From positions 203,672 to 267,671 of the forward strand of contig URSA01000002.1 of NCBI GenBank assembly GCA_900550475.1: a DNA stretch of 64,000 bases, given 5' to 3'. This document shows positions 46,650 through 55,209 of the stretch, in pieces. The position numbers were made by a program, and so were the translations under genes. How positions within the stretch are numbered: position 1 is the stretch's first letter; every line of letters starts with the position of its first letter. Source of the stretch: an uncultured Lachnospiraceae bacterium. Lineage in GTDB: Bacteria; Bacillota; Clostridia; Lachnospirales; Lachnospiraceae. The notes below the pieces were generated by a model. The model saw nothing but the letters and a program-made list of their open reading frames with translations. It was not told the origin of the DNA and searched no databases.

Positions 46650-49600
46650 ATGAAGACCAGAATGGGCAAGAAATTCAAAAGAGCCATCACCGTACTGATG
46701 AGTGCAGTACTGATCGCAGAGACGGTAAACTGTGCAAATCTGACGGCGTTTGCAAGCGAAGGCAGCGTGAGCGCCGGGGACAATATCGTGATGGACAGCG
46801 AGCTGAGGGATCTTGTTGATGCGGCTGAGAACGCTGACAAGGCTGCGTATGAGGCAGCGGCAGCAGCGGAGGAAGCGCGCAAGGCAGCAGAGGATCTGGC
46901 GAAAAAGTCCGCTGAGGCAGCCCTTGAGACAGACAGCGAAGGAAATTATACCGAGACCGTGAGCGACGGCAACGGCAACAGTGTGGAGCAGCCTGTACTG
47001 AAGGAGGAGCTCGACGCGAAGATCACCGATGCGGAGCAGAAGGTCGATGAGGCGAATACAAATACAGACAACGTGCAGCAGACCACTGAGAGCGCGCTGG
47101 CAGATGTTGTAGCGGATGCTGAGACGGACACCGCAGAGAAGCTGGCGGATGCGACCGCTGCAGCCGCTGATGCGGAGACGGCAAAGGCGGAGGCAGAGCA
47201 GGCTGCAAAGGCTGCAAAGAACGCGGGAGACCAGTTCGCTGCAGAGAAGCAGGCAAAGAAAGCGCAGGAAGCGGCTGATAAGGCAAAGGCAGCGGCAGAT
47301 GTGGCAAAGGCGGCTTACGAAGAGTCCGTTGATATTCTGAATGCAGCCATTGAGGAGTATAACCGGATCGTGGCAGCGGCCGAGGCGGCAGTGGCTGCGG
47401 GAACGGCTGACGCACAGACGGCAATCAATGATGCCCAGGCGGCACTGGATGCGGCAAAGGCAGCGGTTGAGGCGGCAAAGGCTGAGTACGATGCAGCGCT
47501 GGCAAACAGCCTGACTGCACAGGCGGCTGCGAAGGAAGCAGCAGATCAGGCAGGGCTTGCCAAGGCAGCGGCAGCAGACACGATTGCCAAGCTGGAAGAG
47601 GCAAAGAATGTGGACCATGAGAGCCTGAAAGCAGAGAAAGCGGGAAAAGAGGCTGAACTGCAGCAGGCACAGGAGGATAAGGAAAAAATCGATGCCGCTC
47701 AGGATCAGATCATTCAGGCTGAGCAGGTAAAGAAGGATGCGGCTGATGCGAAGATCGCGGAGTATGATCAGGCGAAGTCCCGCGTGGAAGAGCTGGAGGA
47801 CCGCGGTGTGCTGGGCGTGGGAAGATCCGATATCAGCAAGGCAAGAGAAGTGGCATCTAAGACCACCGACGACTGGAAGGTATGGCCGCTCTCCAAATAT
47901 ACCCAGAGCGAGATCGATGCGGCAAAGGCAATCGTAGCAGAGTATGAGGCTGCCAAGGCTCTTGTAAACAACACGGATATTGCAACATTTAGACAGGAGT
48001 CCGCAACGGCGCAGAACAATATTGCAGATGCACAGCAGAAGAAGGCGGATGCGGCAAATAAGGTGAACGGGTTGACGACGGATATTGCGGCACTGGCTGC
48101 ATCCATCGCAACGATCACAGACTATATTTACAGCAACGAAAATGCAGAGGTAACCTGCCTTGACAAAGAAAAGCAGGCCGAGTACAAAAAGCTGCTTGAC
48201 GAGTTTGGCGATTCCTTCGATGCCTACACGGAAGTGAAGGAGGATACCGACAAGTATATTGAGGCAACCAAGGACCCCGGTTTCTGGAAGTGGCTTGGCG
48301 GCATCTTCACGGGAGATACCTGGAAGAAGTGGTTTGACGAGCTGGATCTTGAGACCAAGTATCATGGATGGACTACCAAGGACGGTACTTACATCGTGAT
48401 CAAGAACGATAAGGACAATACACAGGCGCTGATCGCAATCCGCGACGACAAGGCTTATATCGCTTCCGTTGACGAGGCAGAGTTTGCAGTGTATTCCGCA
48501 ACCTTTGACAAGGTGGCGGCTTCCCAGGCAGCGACAAAGGCAGCCGAGGCAGCACAGGCGGAGAGCGCATCCCTCAAGAAGTACAATGCGGCAATGGAAG
48601 CACTTGCGGCAGCACAGGCGAGACTTGACGCGGCAAAGTTAAAGAAGCTGGATCTGGATGAGGCGCAGAAGGCACTTGCAGAAGCACAGAAGAACGTGGA
48701 TGAGACCAAGCTGAAGTGGGAGGAAGCACAGAAGGCAGCCGATGAGGCACAGAAGGCGGCTGACGAGGCAAAGCAGGCAGTGGAAACAAAGCCTGTGAAG
48801 GCAGCTTTCTATATCCTGAACAGAGGACTGACCCAGCCCGCCGAGGTTCGTTCCTATCCCGCTGCAAATTACAGCAAGAAGATTGTCGGTGAACTGTGCG
48901 CAGACAGCTCCTATATCAGCCTGTATAAGAAGGGAATCAAGGATTCCGCAGTTATCCCCCAGTATATCAAGACAGCGCCCACGACAGAGCAGCTTGCAAA
49001 CATCGGTGTGGTACTGAAAGAGGGCGAATATATCACATGGTATGTGATTAAGACAGAGACTGACGGATATCATGTAGACGGCTTCATCAGCAACCAGCGT
49101 TTCAACATTGAGGTGCAGTACGGTTACTATGATGCAGACAATAACTTTGTAGAGATTACCAAAGAGGACGGAACCACCTACGCACAGAGCGGTGTGTTCG
49201 GTCTGGATGAGAAGTATTCCTTTACTTCTCCCGTAATTGAGGACTACAATGCAGCGGAGACTGCTGTGGTTTCCGGTACGGCTACCAAGGATCAGGTGAT
49301 CCGGGTTGAGTATACCAAGGAGGCTACCAAGCCTGTCGTAATCAACTATTTCCGCGGCGGTCTGAACGGCACCCTGCTCGCCACAAGCAGCCTTGATGTG
49401 GCAGAGTCCAAGCTGGCAGACTATGCCGACACCATCAATGCGAAGTGGATCGATGCTTACAGACCCGGCGATTGCAGCAACGGCGTACTGGTGAATTACT
49501 ACTATGACGACGCAAGCAGCAGTTGGAGTGCAAACGTGGTTTACAATGTGATCCCCACCGGCAACGGTGAAACCACCGTAGTTCTTCCGACACCTACTCC

Positions 49601-49970
49601 CGCACCTGCCGGAGAGGAAGCGCAGATCGTGGTGGCAGAGGAAGAGGAGCAGGAGGTGCTTGGCGCCGTGGCTCCCATCGTACCCGCAGTTACAGAGGAA
49701 GTTGTCACGGTGGAAGAGGAAGAGACACCGCTTGCACCCGCCGTACCGGAGGAAGACAAGAAGGATGACGGCGCAGTTGAGGCAGCCGGAAGAGTAACCG
49801 ATATCGAAGAAGAGGCAACACCGCTCGCAGCACCCGCAGCAGGCTGCCAGATCCATTGGCTGATTCTTCTTCTGACCGCAGCGTACACCGCATACGAGCT
49901 GGTGCGCGGCATCAGACGCAACAAGCAGATCAAGGAACTGGAAACCCGGGAACAGAACGCAGAAGCGTAA
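46650..49970 (+). CDS. Large Ala-rich coiled-coil surface protein with C-terminal membrane anchor
   Basis: 1106 residues. Signal peptide (RAITVLMSAVLIAETVNC... ending near TAFAS). Residues about 50-480 and 610-710 are Ala/Lys/Glu/Gln heptad coiled coil, broken by a globular part holding KDPGFWKWLGGIFTGDTWKKW. Residues about 715-970 form beta-rich repeats with YGYYDADNNFVEI and ITKEDGT, like MucBP/listerial surface modules. The C-terminus has Glu/Pro stretches with EVLG and two ETPLA/ATPLA motifs, then PAAGCQIHWLILLLTAAYTA and a basic tail. No PxTG motif is present, so it may stay in the membrane instead of being sorted. It could span the wall as a stalk. The GGAG site is good. Confidence 0.85.
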   Translation: MKTRMGKKFKRAITVLMSAVLIAETVNCANLTAFASEGSVSAGDNIVMDSELRDLVDAAENADKAAYEAAAAAEEARKAAEDLAKKSAEAALETDSEGNYTETVSDGNGNSVEQPVLKEELDAKITDAEQKVDEANTNTDNVQQTTESALADVVADAETDTAEKLADATAAAADAETAKAEAEQAAKAAKNAGDQFAAEKQAKKAQEAADKAKAAADVAKAAYEESVDILNAAIEEYNRIVAAAEAAVAAGTADAQTAINDAQAALDAAKAAVEAAKAEYDAALANSLTAQAAAKEAADQAGLAKAAAADTIAKLEEAKNVDHESLKAEKAGKEAELQQAQEDKEKIDAAQDQIIQAEQVKKDAADAKIAEYDQAKSRVEELEDRGVLGVGRSDISKAREVASKTTDDWKVWPLSKYTQSEIDAAKAIVAEYEAAKALVNNTDIATFRQESATAQNNIADAQQKKADAANKVNGLTTDIAALAASIATITDYIYSNENAEVTCLDKEKQAEYKKLLDEFGDSFDAYTEVKEDTDKYIEATKDPGFWKWLGGIFTGDTWKKWFDELDLETKYHGWTTKDGTYIVIKNDKDNTQALIAIRDDKAYIASVDEAEFAVYSATFDKVAASQAATKAAEAAQAESASLKKYNAAMEALAAAQARLDAAKLKKLDLDEAQKALAEAQKNVDETKLKWEEAQKAADEAQKAADEAKQAVETKPVKAAFYILNRGLTQPAEVRSYPAANYSKKIVGELCADSSYISLYKKGIKDSAVIPQYIKTAPTTEQLANIGVVLKEGEYITWYVIKTETDGYHVDGFISNQRFNIEVQYGYYDADNNFVEITKEDGTTYAQSGVFGLDEKYSFTSPVIEDYNAAETAVVSGTATKDQVIRVEYTKEATKPVVINYFRGGLNGTLLATSSLDVAESKLADYADTINAKWIDAYRPGDCSNGVLVNYYYDDASSSWSANVVYNVIPTGNGETTVVLPTPTPAPAGEEAQIVVAEEEEQEVLGAVAPIVPAVTEEVVTVEEEETPLAPAVPEEDKKDDGAVEAAGRVTDIEEEATPLAAPAAGCQIHWLILLLTAAYTAYELVRGIRRNKQIKELETREQNAEA

Positions 49971-49997
49971 CTGGCGGATAAGGAGCGGAGGTTAATG

Positions 49998-50198
49998 ATG
50001 AAAATGAAATATATCGACACTACAATAGCAGCACTTTTTCTGGCAGGTCTGGTCGTTCTCTTTTTCTTCTGGGGATGCCATCTGGATCTGTACATGACAA
50101 TCCTCGCCGGAGTCATCATACTGGCTGCCGGAATGGTGAGAGCCGTTCAGTACAAGAGACTGAAGGAGCTGATGCCGGAGGAAGCGGATCGCAAATAA
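49998..50198 (+). CDS. Tiny two-helix membrane protein
   Basis: 66 residues from the ATG six bases after CGGAGG. Other ATGs three bases earlier and six later are possible. Two hydrophobic helices (IAALFLAGLVVLFFFWGC and YMTILAGVIILAAGMVRAV) are followed by a charged tail, YKRLKELMPEEADRK. No family is recognised. It lies 27 bases after the coiled-coil protein gene and before a terminator, so the unit is small TM protein, coiled-coil protein, small TM protein. It may be a membrane partner of the coiled-coil protein (inference). Confidence 0.7.
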   Translation: MKMKYIDTTIAALFLAGLVVLFFFWGCHLDLYMTILAGVIILAAGMVRAVQYKRLKELMPEEADRK

Positions 50199-50210
50199 GA
50201 AATGAAACAG

Positions 50211-50243
50211 AGGGTATCGGCTGATTCGGCCGGTACCCTTTTT
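50211..50243 (+). terminator. Terminator of the coiled-coil protein operon
   Basis: An 11-bp stem (AGGGTATCGGC with GCCGGTACCCT, one wobble) and a seven-base loop are followed by TTTTT. Confidence 0.85.
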
Positions 50244-50256
50244 GCGCGATGCTGCA

Positions 50257-50285
50257 TTGTAATATCCCCCATTTATTGGTATAAT
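50257..50285 (+). promoter_or_regulatory. rfbD promoter
   Basis: TTGTAA, 17 bases, TATAAT, about 45 bases before the ATG. Confidence 0.65.
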
Positions 50286-50330
50286 GAAACAAGTATACGT
50301 CGGTTCGGCGGGTGAAAATGGAGATGGAAT

Positions 50331-51176
50331 ATGAAAGTATTGGTGACAGGTGTAAAAGGACAACTAGGCTTTGATGTGATGAACGAACTGAAGAAAAGAG
50401 GCTTGGAGGCAGTCGGAGCGGATATTGAGGAGATGGATATCACGGATGAGGAGAGCGTGAACCGCTTTATTATGGATGCAAAGCCGGATGCGGTGATCCA
50501 TTGTGCCGCTTATACCGCAGTGGATGCAGCGGAGGAGAATGAGGAGATCTGCCGCAGGGTAAATGCGGATGGAACGCGCAATATTGCGAAGGTCTGCAAG
50601 GAGCTGGACTGCAAGATGATCTACATCAGCACGGATTATGTGTTTGACGGACAGGGAAGCCGTCCGTGGGAGCCGGATGAGGAACGCCATCCGCTGAATG
50701 TTTACGGGCAGACCAAGTACGAGGGCGAACTTGCGGTGCAGGAGCTTTTGGAAAAGTATTTTATTGTGAGGATTGCATGGGTATTCGGGGTAAACGGCAA
50801 GAACTTTGTCAAGACCATGCTGAACCTGGCACAGACCCATGATACCCTGACCGTTGTGAACGATCAGTACGGTTCTCCCACCTACACCTATGATCTTGCC
50901 CGGCTTCTGGTGGATATGGTGCAGACGGACAAATACGGCATTTATCATGCGACCAACGAGGGAATCTGTACCTGGTATGAATTTGCCTGCGAGATTTTCA
51001 AGCAGGCGAACGTTTCGGTTAAAGTGCTTCCCGTATCGGCAGCTGAGTACCGGGCAAAGGCAAAGCGGCCGGAAAACAGCCGTATGAGCAAGGAAAAGCT
51101 CACAGAGAACGGCTTTGAGCGGCTTCCTTCATGGCAGGATGCACTGGGGAGATATCTTGCGGTAATCAGGGGATAA
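50331..51176 (+). CDS. rfbD: dTDP-4-dehydrorhamnose reductase
   Basis: 281 residues, usual RfbD/RmlD length. It reduces dTDP-4-keto-L-rhamnose to dTDP-L-rhamnose, the last step of donor synthesis. NADPH-binding VLVTGVKGQLGFDVMNEL is at the N-terminus. It also has DAVIHCAAYTAVDAAEE, YISTDYVFDG, the catalytic YGQTKYEGE (Tyr and Lys), VRIAWVFG and QYGSPTYTYDLA. It stands alone between a terminator and the adhesin gene, away from rfbA, B and C. The rhamnosyltransferase-like genes at 4.2 and 7.9 kb are likely users of its product, and surface-protein glycosylation at this locus is another possibility. Confidence 0.94.
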   Translation: MKVLVTGVKGQLGFDVMNELKKRGLEAVGADIEEMDITDEESVNRFIMDAKPDAVIHCAAYTAVDAAEENEEICRRVNADGTRNIAKVCKELDCKMIYISTDYVFDGQGSRPWEPDEERHPLNVYGQTKYEGELAVQELLEKYFIVRIAWVFGVNGKNFVKTMLNLAQTHDTLTVVNDQYGSPTYTYDLARLLVDMVQTDKYGIYHATNEGICTWYEFACEIFKQANVSVKVLPVSAAEYRAKAKRPENSRMSKEKLTENGFERLPSWQDALGRYLAVIRG

Positions 51177-51204
51177 TAAAAAATTAAAAAAATTTCAAAA
51201 ATTC

Positions 51205-51233
51205 TGAACCGTTTTGAATCCGGCGGCAGTCTT
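51205..51233 (+). promoter_or_regulatory. ECF-sigma-like promoter of the TPTPEV adhesin gene
   Basis: TGAACC, exactly 17 bases starting GTTTT, then AGTCTT, downstream of a long AT tract. It matches the element at 46249 in both boxes and in spacing. TTATATAGT overlaps the downstream box and could be a housekeeping -10, but its -35 would be poor. Confidence 0.5.
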
Positions 51234-51290
51234 ATATAGTAGTAAAAGATGTAACCGTAAAGTGAAAAAGAGGAAAAGGGAGACTATTTC

Positions 51291-52937
51291 ATGAGGGGAA
51301 ACAGCATGAAAAGAGAAATCAAGAGGATAATAGTCAGTCTGCTGACGACGGCTGTGGTAGCGGGAACCATGGTGCAGGGCTATAATGTGGCAAGAGCAGC
51401 AGGCAGCGCAGATGTGGCGGCAGCATTGGGAGCTGCAAACGGATACGGTATCTTTGTAGCCGGAACCACTACACTGTATGGCGACAGCGAGGCTAACCTC
51501 TGTACAGAAAATCTGAAATACAATGCCAATATCGGAAAGACAAATACCGGAACAATTTATGTAAATGGTTCTTATGAAGCTTCCGGAAGCAATATCCGTT
51601 GCGCGAATCTGATCCTGAACACTGCAACCTTTGCAGAGCGGGGCGGACAGTGGTTTGTGAACGTGGACGGCGAGGGCCAGGGTGGACAGTATGTGGGAAC
51701 CACCGGACAGGTCGGAAAGATCGAGAGAGGCAGCTTTGATCTTGCAGGTGCCTTCACCCAGATCCGAAGCAATGCCGAAACTCTGTTCTCTGCGGGCGAG
51801 GAGCTTTTGCCCAACAGCGAGGGAAAGTACAACCTGACGCTTGCAGCAGGACACAGTGTATACAAGGTAAACAACATTGACAGTTTTCAGCCGAATTTCT
51901 CAGTGGATGGCGAGAGGACGGTAGTATTCAATATTACACCCGGAAAAAACAGTTTTAGCCTGAACGGACAGGACACCAACGGAATCGATACTTATCCCGA
52001 TGCGGTTGGCGCAAACCGGATCGTCTACAATTTCGGATCCTACAGCGGAACCGTAGAACTGACGAATGTGCGCGGTACTGTGCTGGCACCGAATGCAACA
52101 GTTAATCTGGGTGGCGGAAACCTGAACGGAAGAGTGGTGGCCGCAAACTTTACGGCAAATTCCGAGTGCCATTTCCTTGGAAGTGAGTGGCATCCCACGG
52201 AGCCGACACCTACCCCGACACCTGAGGTAACGCCGACCCCGGAAGTAACACCTACCCCTGAGGTAACGCCGACCCCGGAAGTGACGCCTACCCCGGAAGT
52301 AACACCTACGCCGGAAGTAACGCCTACCCCGGAAGTGACGCCGACACCTGAGGTAACACCTACGCCGGAAGTAACGCCTACTCCGGAAGTAACACCTACT
52401 CCCGAGGTAACACCTACACCGGAAGTGACACCTACCCCGGAAGTAACACCTACGCCGGAAGTGACGCCGACGCCGGAAGTGACACCGACACCCGAGGTAA
52501 CACCTACGCCGGAAGTAACGCCTACACCTGAGGTAACACCTACGCCGGAAGTAACGCCTACTCCCGAGGTAACACCTACGCCGGAAGTGACACCTACCCC
52601 GGAAGTAACACCGACTCCGGGAGTAACTCCTACGCCGACACCGGGAACAAACCCTACGCCGACACCGGGAACAAACCCTACGCCGACGCCGGAAACCAAT
52701 CCTACACCGACACCTGAGACGACACCGACCCCGACACCGGAAGAGCCAGAGGAGGAAGTCCTTGGCGAGAGAAGACCCGTAACCATTCTGGATGAAGAGA
52801 CGCCCCTTGCGGACAGCGCTGTTCTGGGCGCAAAGAGAAGACCCCGCACAGGCGACGAGAGCGAGATCTGGCTGATTGCATTCTGCGCATCCCTTTCGGG
52901 ACTGGCAGCATGGGTTTTGCAGGGACGCAAGAAATAA
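51291..52937 (+). CDS. Choice-of-anchor-A adhesin with TPTPEV stalk and sortase signal
   Basis: 548 residues (543 if the ATG five codons on is used). Signal peptide to about residue 35, then a choice-of-anchor A domain (about 40-300) with [19 protein letters not shown], beta-helix-like strands, [21 protein letters not shown] and GRVVAANF near its end, the usual close of this family. A Pro/Thr stalk of TPTPEV repeats follows, then EEEVLG, DEETPLA, the sorting signal PRTGD, a membrane helix and the basic tail QGRKK. The protein is predicted to be wall-anchored, with the srtB product nearby as the likely enzyme. The Thr-rich stalk is a candidate for O-glycosylation by the neighbouring PMT. The function is inferred as adhesion. 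Confidence 0.88.
   Translation: MRGNSMKREIKRIIVSLLTTAVVAGTMVQGYNVARAAGSADVAAALGAANGYGIFVAGTTTLYGDSEANLCTENLKYNANIGKTNTGTIYVNGSYEASGSNIRCANLILNTATFAERGGQWFVNVDGEGQGGQYVGTTGQVGKIERGSFDLAGAFTQIRSNAETLFSAGEELLPNSEGKYNLTLAAGHSVYKVNNIDSFQPNFSVDGERTVVFNITPGKNSFSLNGQDTNGIDTYPDAVGANRIVYNFGSYSGTVELTNVRGTVLAPNATVNLGGGNLNGRVVAANFTANSECHFLGSEWHPTEPTPTPTPEVTPTPEVTPTPEVTPTPEVTPTPEVTPTPEVTPTPEVTPTPEVTPTPEVTPTPEVTPTPEVTPTPEVTPTPEVTPTPEVTPTPEVTPTPEVTPTPEVTPTPEVTPTPEVTPTPEVTPTPEVTPTPEVTPTPGVTPTPTPGTNPTPTPGTNPTPTPETNPTPTPETTPTPTPEEPEEEVLGERRPVTILDEETPLADSAVLGAKRRPRTGDESEIWLIAFCASLSGLAAWVLQGRKK
52212..52607 (+). repeat. 22 tandem 18-bp units encoding TPTPEV
   Basis: Exactly 396 bases, 22 in-frame units that vary only at wobble positions (ACG/ACA/ACT/ACC, GAA/GAG, GTA/GTG). 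A TPTPGV unit and longer [16 protein letters not shown] units continue the Pro/Thr stalk to about 52740. Synonymous variation shows the repeat is kept at the protein level, yet recombination could change its length. Confidence 0.95.
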
Positions 52938-52951
52938 AGGGAGGAAGTACC

Positions 52952-53518
52952 ATGAAGAGAAAAGTGACAGCATTGTTACTGGCGACAATCTGCAGCCTGA
53001 CACTGTTTGGCTGCGGCAGCAAAACGGCGATGTCTGCTGCGGTTCGTGAACCGGGCGCAGGAGAAGGCATCATGTATATCGATGAAGAAGCGGTCGCTTT
53101 GGCGGGCTCTGTGCGCAACGCGGAAATGACAGAGGACGAGAAGGCAAGAGCGGATGAACTCCGTGCGATTGCAGTGGCTGCGTTTGACCTTGTGAATCAG
53201 AAGAGAGCGGAAGCCGGATTGGCGGCGTACACATGGGATGATGATCTGGAGCTTTGCGCGCAGGTTCGTGCAACCGAATGCGGCACCAAGTTTTCTCATA
53301 CAAGACCGAACGGCGCTGAGTTCTGGACGGTAAACAGCGACCTTATGTGGGGAGAGAACCTTGCAAAAGGATACAAAACCGCAGACAGCGTAGTGGAAGC
53401 GTGGATGAATTCTCCAACCCATGCGGCAAATATTCTTGACAACAGCTTTGTGACCTGCAGCATTGCGGTATACGAAGTGAACGGAAAGATTTATATGGCG
53501 CAGGAGTTTGGATACTAA
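52952..53518 (+). CDS. CAP-domain (SCP/PR1-like) lipoprotein
   Basis: 188 residues from the ATG after GGGAGG. The signal peptide ends in the lipobox LFGC. A linker of about 45 residues leads to a CAP domain: FDLVNQKRAEAGLAAYTWDD, CAQVRATECGTKFSHTRPNG with the conserved His, MWGENLAKG with the conserved Glu, and WMNSPTHAANILDNSF with the second His. Bacterial CAP proteins are extracytoplasmic, and their biochemical roles are mostly unknown. It follows the adhesin gene by 14 bases, so it is probably transcribed with it from the ECF-like promoter. Confidence 0.9.
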   Translation: MKRKVTALLLATICSLTLFGCGSKTAMSAAVREPGAGEGIMYIDEEAVALAGSVRNAEMTEDEKARADELRAIAVAAFDLVNQKRAEAGLAAYTWDDDLELCAQVRATECGTKFSHTRPNGAEFWTVNSDLMWGENLAKGYKTADSVVEAWMNSPTHAANILDNSFVTCSIAVYEVNGKIYMAQEFGY

Positions 53519-53519
53519 T

Positions 53520-53885
53520 ATGATCGATACCGTGATGCAGGAATTGATTGCGGAAGGAAAGGAGCAGCTTCTTGCTCATCCGGATGCAGATCAGGTGATT
53601 GTTGTCAAAACGGAAAACAATAATCTACGTTCCTTTTCAAACAACTTGAAAAGCAATGGAGCAGATGAAAAGAATTTTGTGGAGCAGATTTCAGCATCGG
53701 AAGATCCGGTGATAAAGTATGTGCTCTGTATGTGGAGCGATGGTTCCATTGAAATCCCATCCATGCATTTCAGAAATTTATTGCTGGATGCCTCTGCGGA
53801 GAATGCACAGGCGGTTATCATACTTCAGGGAATGGATGGCATATCCTGCAAGAAGTTGATTACCTGCATGCCGAACGAAAAATAA
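53520..53885 (+). CDS. Unknown 121-residue soluble protein
   Basis: Starts one base after the CAP gene stop. AGGAG lies 13 bases before the ATG, so translation is probably coupled to the upstream gene. A TTG four codons earlier is the alternative. The product has no signal peptide or membrane segment. It shows an alpha/beta pattern (DADQVIVVKTENNNLRSF, VIKYVLCMWSDGSIEIPSMHFR, AQAVIILQGMDGISCKKLI). I recognise no family. A terminator follows, making it the last gene of the adhesin-CAP unit. A cytoplasmic product in such an operon suggests a regulatory or unrelated role. Confidence 0.65.
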   Translation: MIDTVMQELIAEGKEQLLAHPDADQVIVVKTENNNLRSFSNNLKSNGADEKNFVEQISASEDPVIKYVLCMWSDGSIEIPSMHFRNLLLDASAENAQAVIILQGMDGISCKKLITCMPNEK

Positions 53886-53888
53886 CCG

Positions 53889-53933
53889 ATGAGTCAAGTG
53901 ATGGACAAAGCGAGATCACTTGGCTCATTTTTT
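53889..53933 (+). terminator. Terminator of the adhesin-CAP unit
   Basis: A 14-bp stem (ATGAGTCAAGTGAT with ATCACTTGGCTCAT, one wobble) and a 12-base loop are followed by TTTTTT. Confidence 0.88.
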
Positions 53934-53960
53934 ATATCCCAACAATCTTATGCGGCACTC

Positions 53961-53989
53961 TTGCATATTGCGGCCGCCTTCCCTATAAT
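53961..53989 (+). promoter_or_regulatory. Promoter of the serine hydrolase and ABC-F genes
   Basis: TTGCAT, exactly 17 bases, TATAAT, about 36 bases before the ATG, which has GGAGGAGAGG upstream. Confidence 0.65.
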
Positions 53990-54024
53990 AGAAACGAAAG
54001 CTCGTTTTACGGAGGAGAGGACAG

Positions 54025-55200
54025 ATGTTTGATTACAAAGAAGTAATGGATAACATTGTAAAAGAAGGCATAGAAAAAGGACATATTGTGGGGGCGAGCG
54101 TGCTTCTGATGCAGCACGGAAAGGAATTATACAGCTCCTGTCAGGGGTATGCGGACAGAGAGGCAAAGGTTCCCATGACCCGGGATACCATCATTCGGCT
54201 GTTTTCCATGACGAAGCCGGTTACGGCGGTTGCCGTACTGATTCTTGCGGAGTGCGGAAAGCTGGATCTGTGGGATAAGGTTTCAAAGTATATTCCGGAA
54301 TTTAAGGATTGTAAGGTAATGGAGACGGACGGAAGTCTGGTTGCGCCCCGACGCGAGATCAATATCTGGGATCTGCTGACCATGACATCGGGGCTGACAT
54401 ACCCCGATCTTGGATGCGAGCCCGGGCGGCAGATGGATCAGCTGTTCCGGGAAATCAAGGAGCAGCTGGAGGCGGGGCATCCTACGGATACTTTGGGTTA
54501 TTGCAGAAAAATTGCGCAGATTCCTCTCTGTTTCCATCCGGGAGAAAGCTGGAGATACGGATTGTCTGCCGATGTGTTGGGTGGAATTGTGGAGGTGGCT
54601 TCCGGCCAGAAATTTGGAGAGTTCTTGCAGAAGGAGATTTTTGAGCCCCTTGGCATGAAGGATACGGGATTTGTTGTGCCGAAGGAAAAGCGCCACCGCT
54701 TTGCAGCCAATTACCAATGGTGTGAGGAAACGGGCAGGCTCGAGCCTTTCCGCAAGAATCATTTGGGACTGGAGGGCTACGGAGAGGACGTAACCTTTGA
54801 GTCGGGAGGCGCCGGGCTGGTATCCACGATCGATGATTACAGCCGGTTTGCCCGGATGATGCTCCACGGGGGAACTTTCAACGGCGTGCGGATTCTGGGA
54901 AGAAAAACAGTGGAGCTTATGACCTCACCGCATTTGAATGAACAGCAGATGAAGGATTTCAACTGGGAGAGCCTCTGGGGCTACAATTATGGCTGCCTGA
55001 CCCGCGTGCTGGTCAATCCGGGAGAGGCGGGGAGCAACGCCAGCATAGGAGAGTACGGCTGGGACGGTTGGACAGGAAATTATATTACGATGGATCCTGC
55101 GGACGACATGACATTGTTGTATTTTATTCAGAAGACGGATGCGGGAACCACCGAGGAGGTGCGCAAGCTACGGATGGCAGCCTACGCCGCGTTGGATTAG
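54025..55200 (+). CDS. Serine hydrolase of the class C beta-lactamase/esterase family
   Basis: 391 residues, no signal peptide. Motif 1 is FSMTKPVTAVAV (Ser61, Lys64 of SxxK). Motif 2 is WRYGLSADVLG (Tyr178). A Gly-rich segment GGAGLVSTIDDYSRFARMML and the C-terminal GWDGWTGNY take the place of the KTG region. These features fit cytoplasmic esterase EstB-like members better than penicillin-degrading AmpC. Probable role: hydrolysis of an ester or amide; the substrate is unknown. The ABC-F gene starts nine bases after its stop and is probably cotranscribed. Confidence 0.88.
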   Translation: MFDYKEVMDNIVKEGIEKGHIVGASVLLMQHGKELYSSCQGYADREAKVPMTRDTIIRLFSMTKPVTAVAVLILAECGKLDLWDKVSKYIPEFKDCKVMETDGSLVAPRREINIWDLLTMTSGLTYPDLGCEPGRQMDQLFREIKEQLEAGHPTDTLGYCRKIAQIPLCFHPGESWRYGLSADVLGGIVEVASGQKFGEFLQKEIFEPLGMKDTGFVVPKEKRHRFAANYQWCEETGRLEPFRKNHLGLEGYGEDVTFESGGAGLVSTIDDYSRFARMMLHGGTFNGVRILGRKTVELMTSPHLNEQQMKDFNWESLWGYNYGCLTRVLVNPGEAGSNASIGEYGWDGWTGNYITMDPADDMTLLYFIQKTDAGTTEEVRKLRMAAYAALD

Positions 55201-55209
55201 GAGTGACCC

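Noticed and set aside
46623..48365. 580-codon minus-strand open frame rich in Leu, Cys and Arg
   Set aside because: Mirror of the Ala/Lys/Glu coiled-coil gene (GCN codons read backwards), not a gene.
52040..52930. 296-codon minus-strand frame with many GVGVTS repeats
   Set aside because: It is the antisense reading of the TPTPEV repeat; the plus-strand protein has signal peptide, domain and sorting signal.
54025..55200. Beta-lactamase resistance gene
   Set aside because: No signal peptide and no clear KTG motif; it fits a cytoplasmic esterase-type serine hydrolase better.
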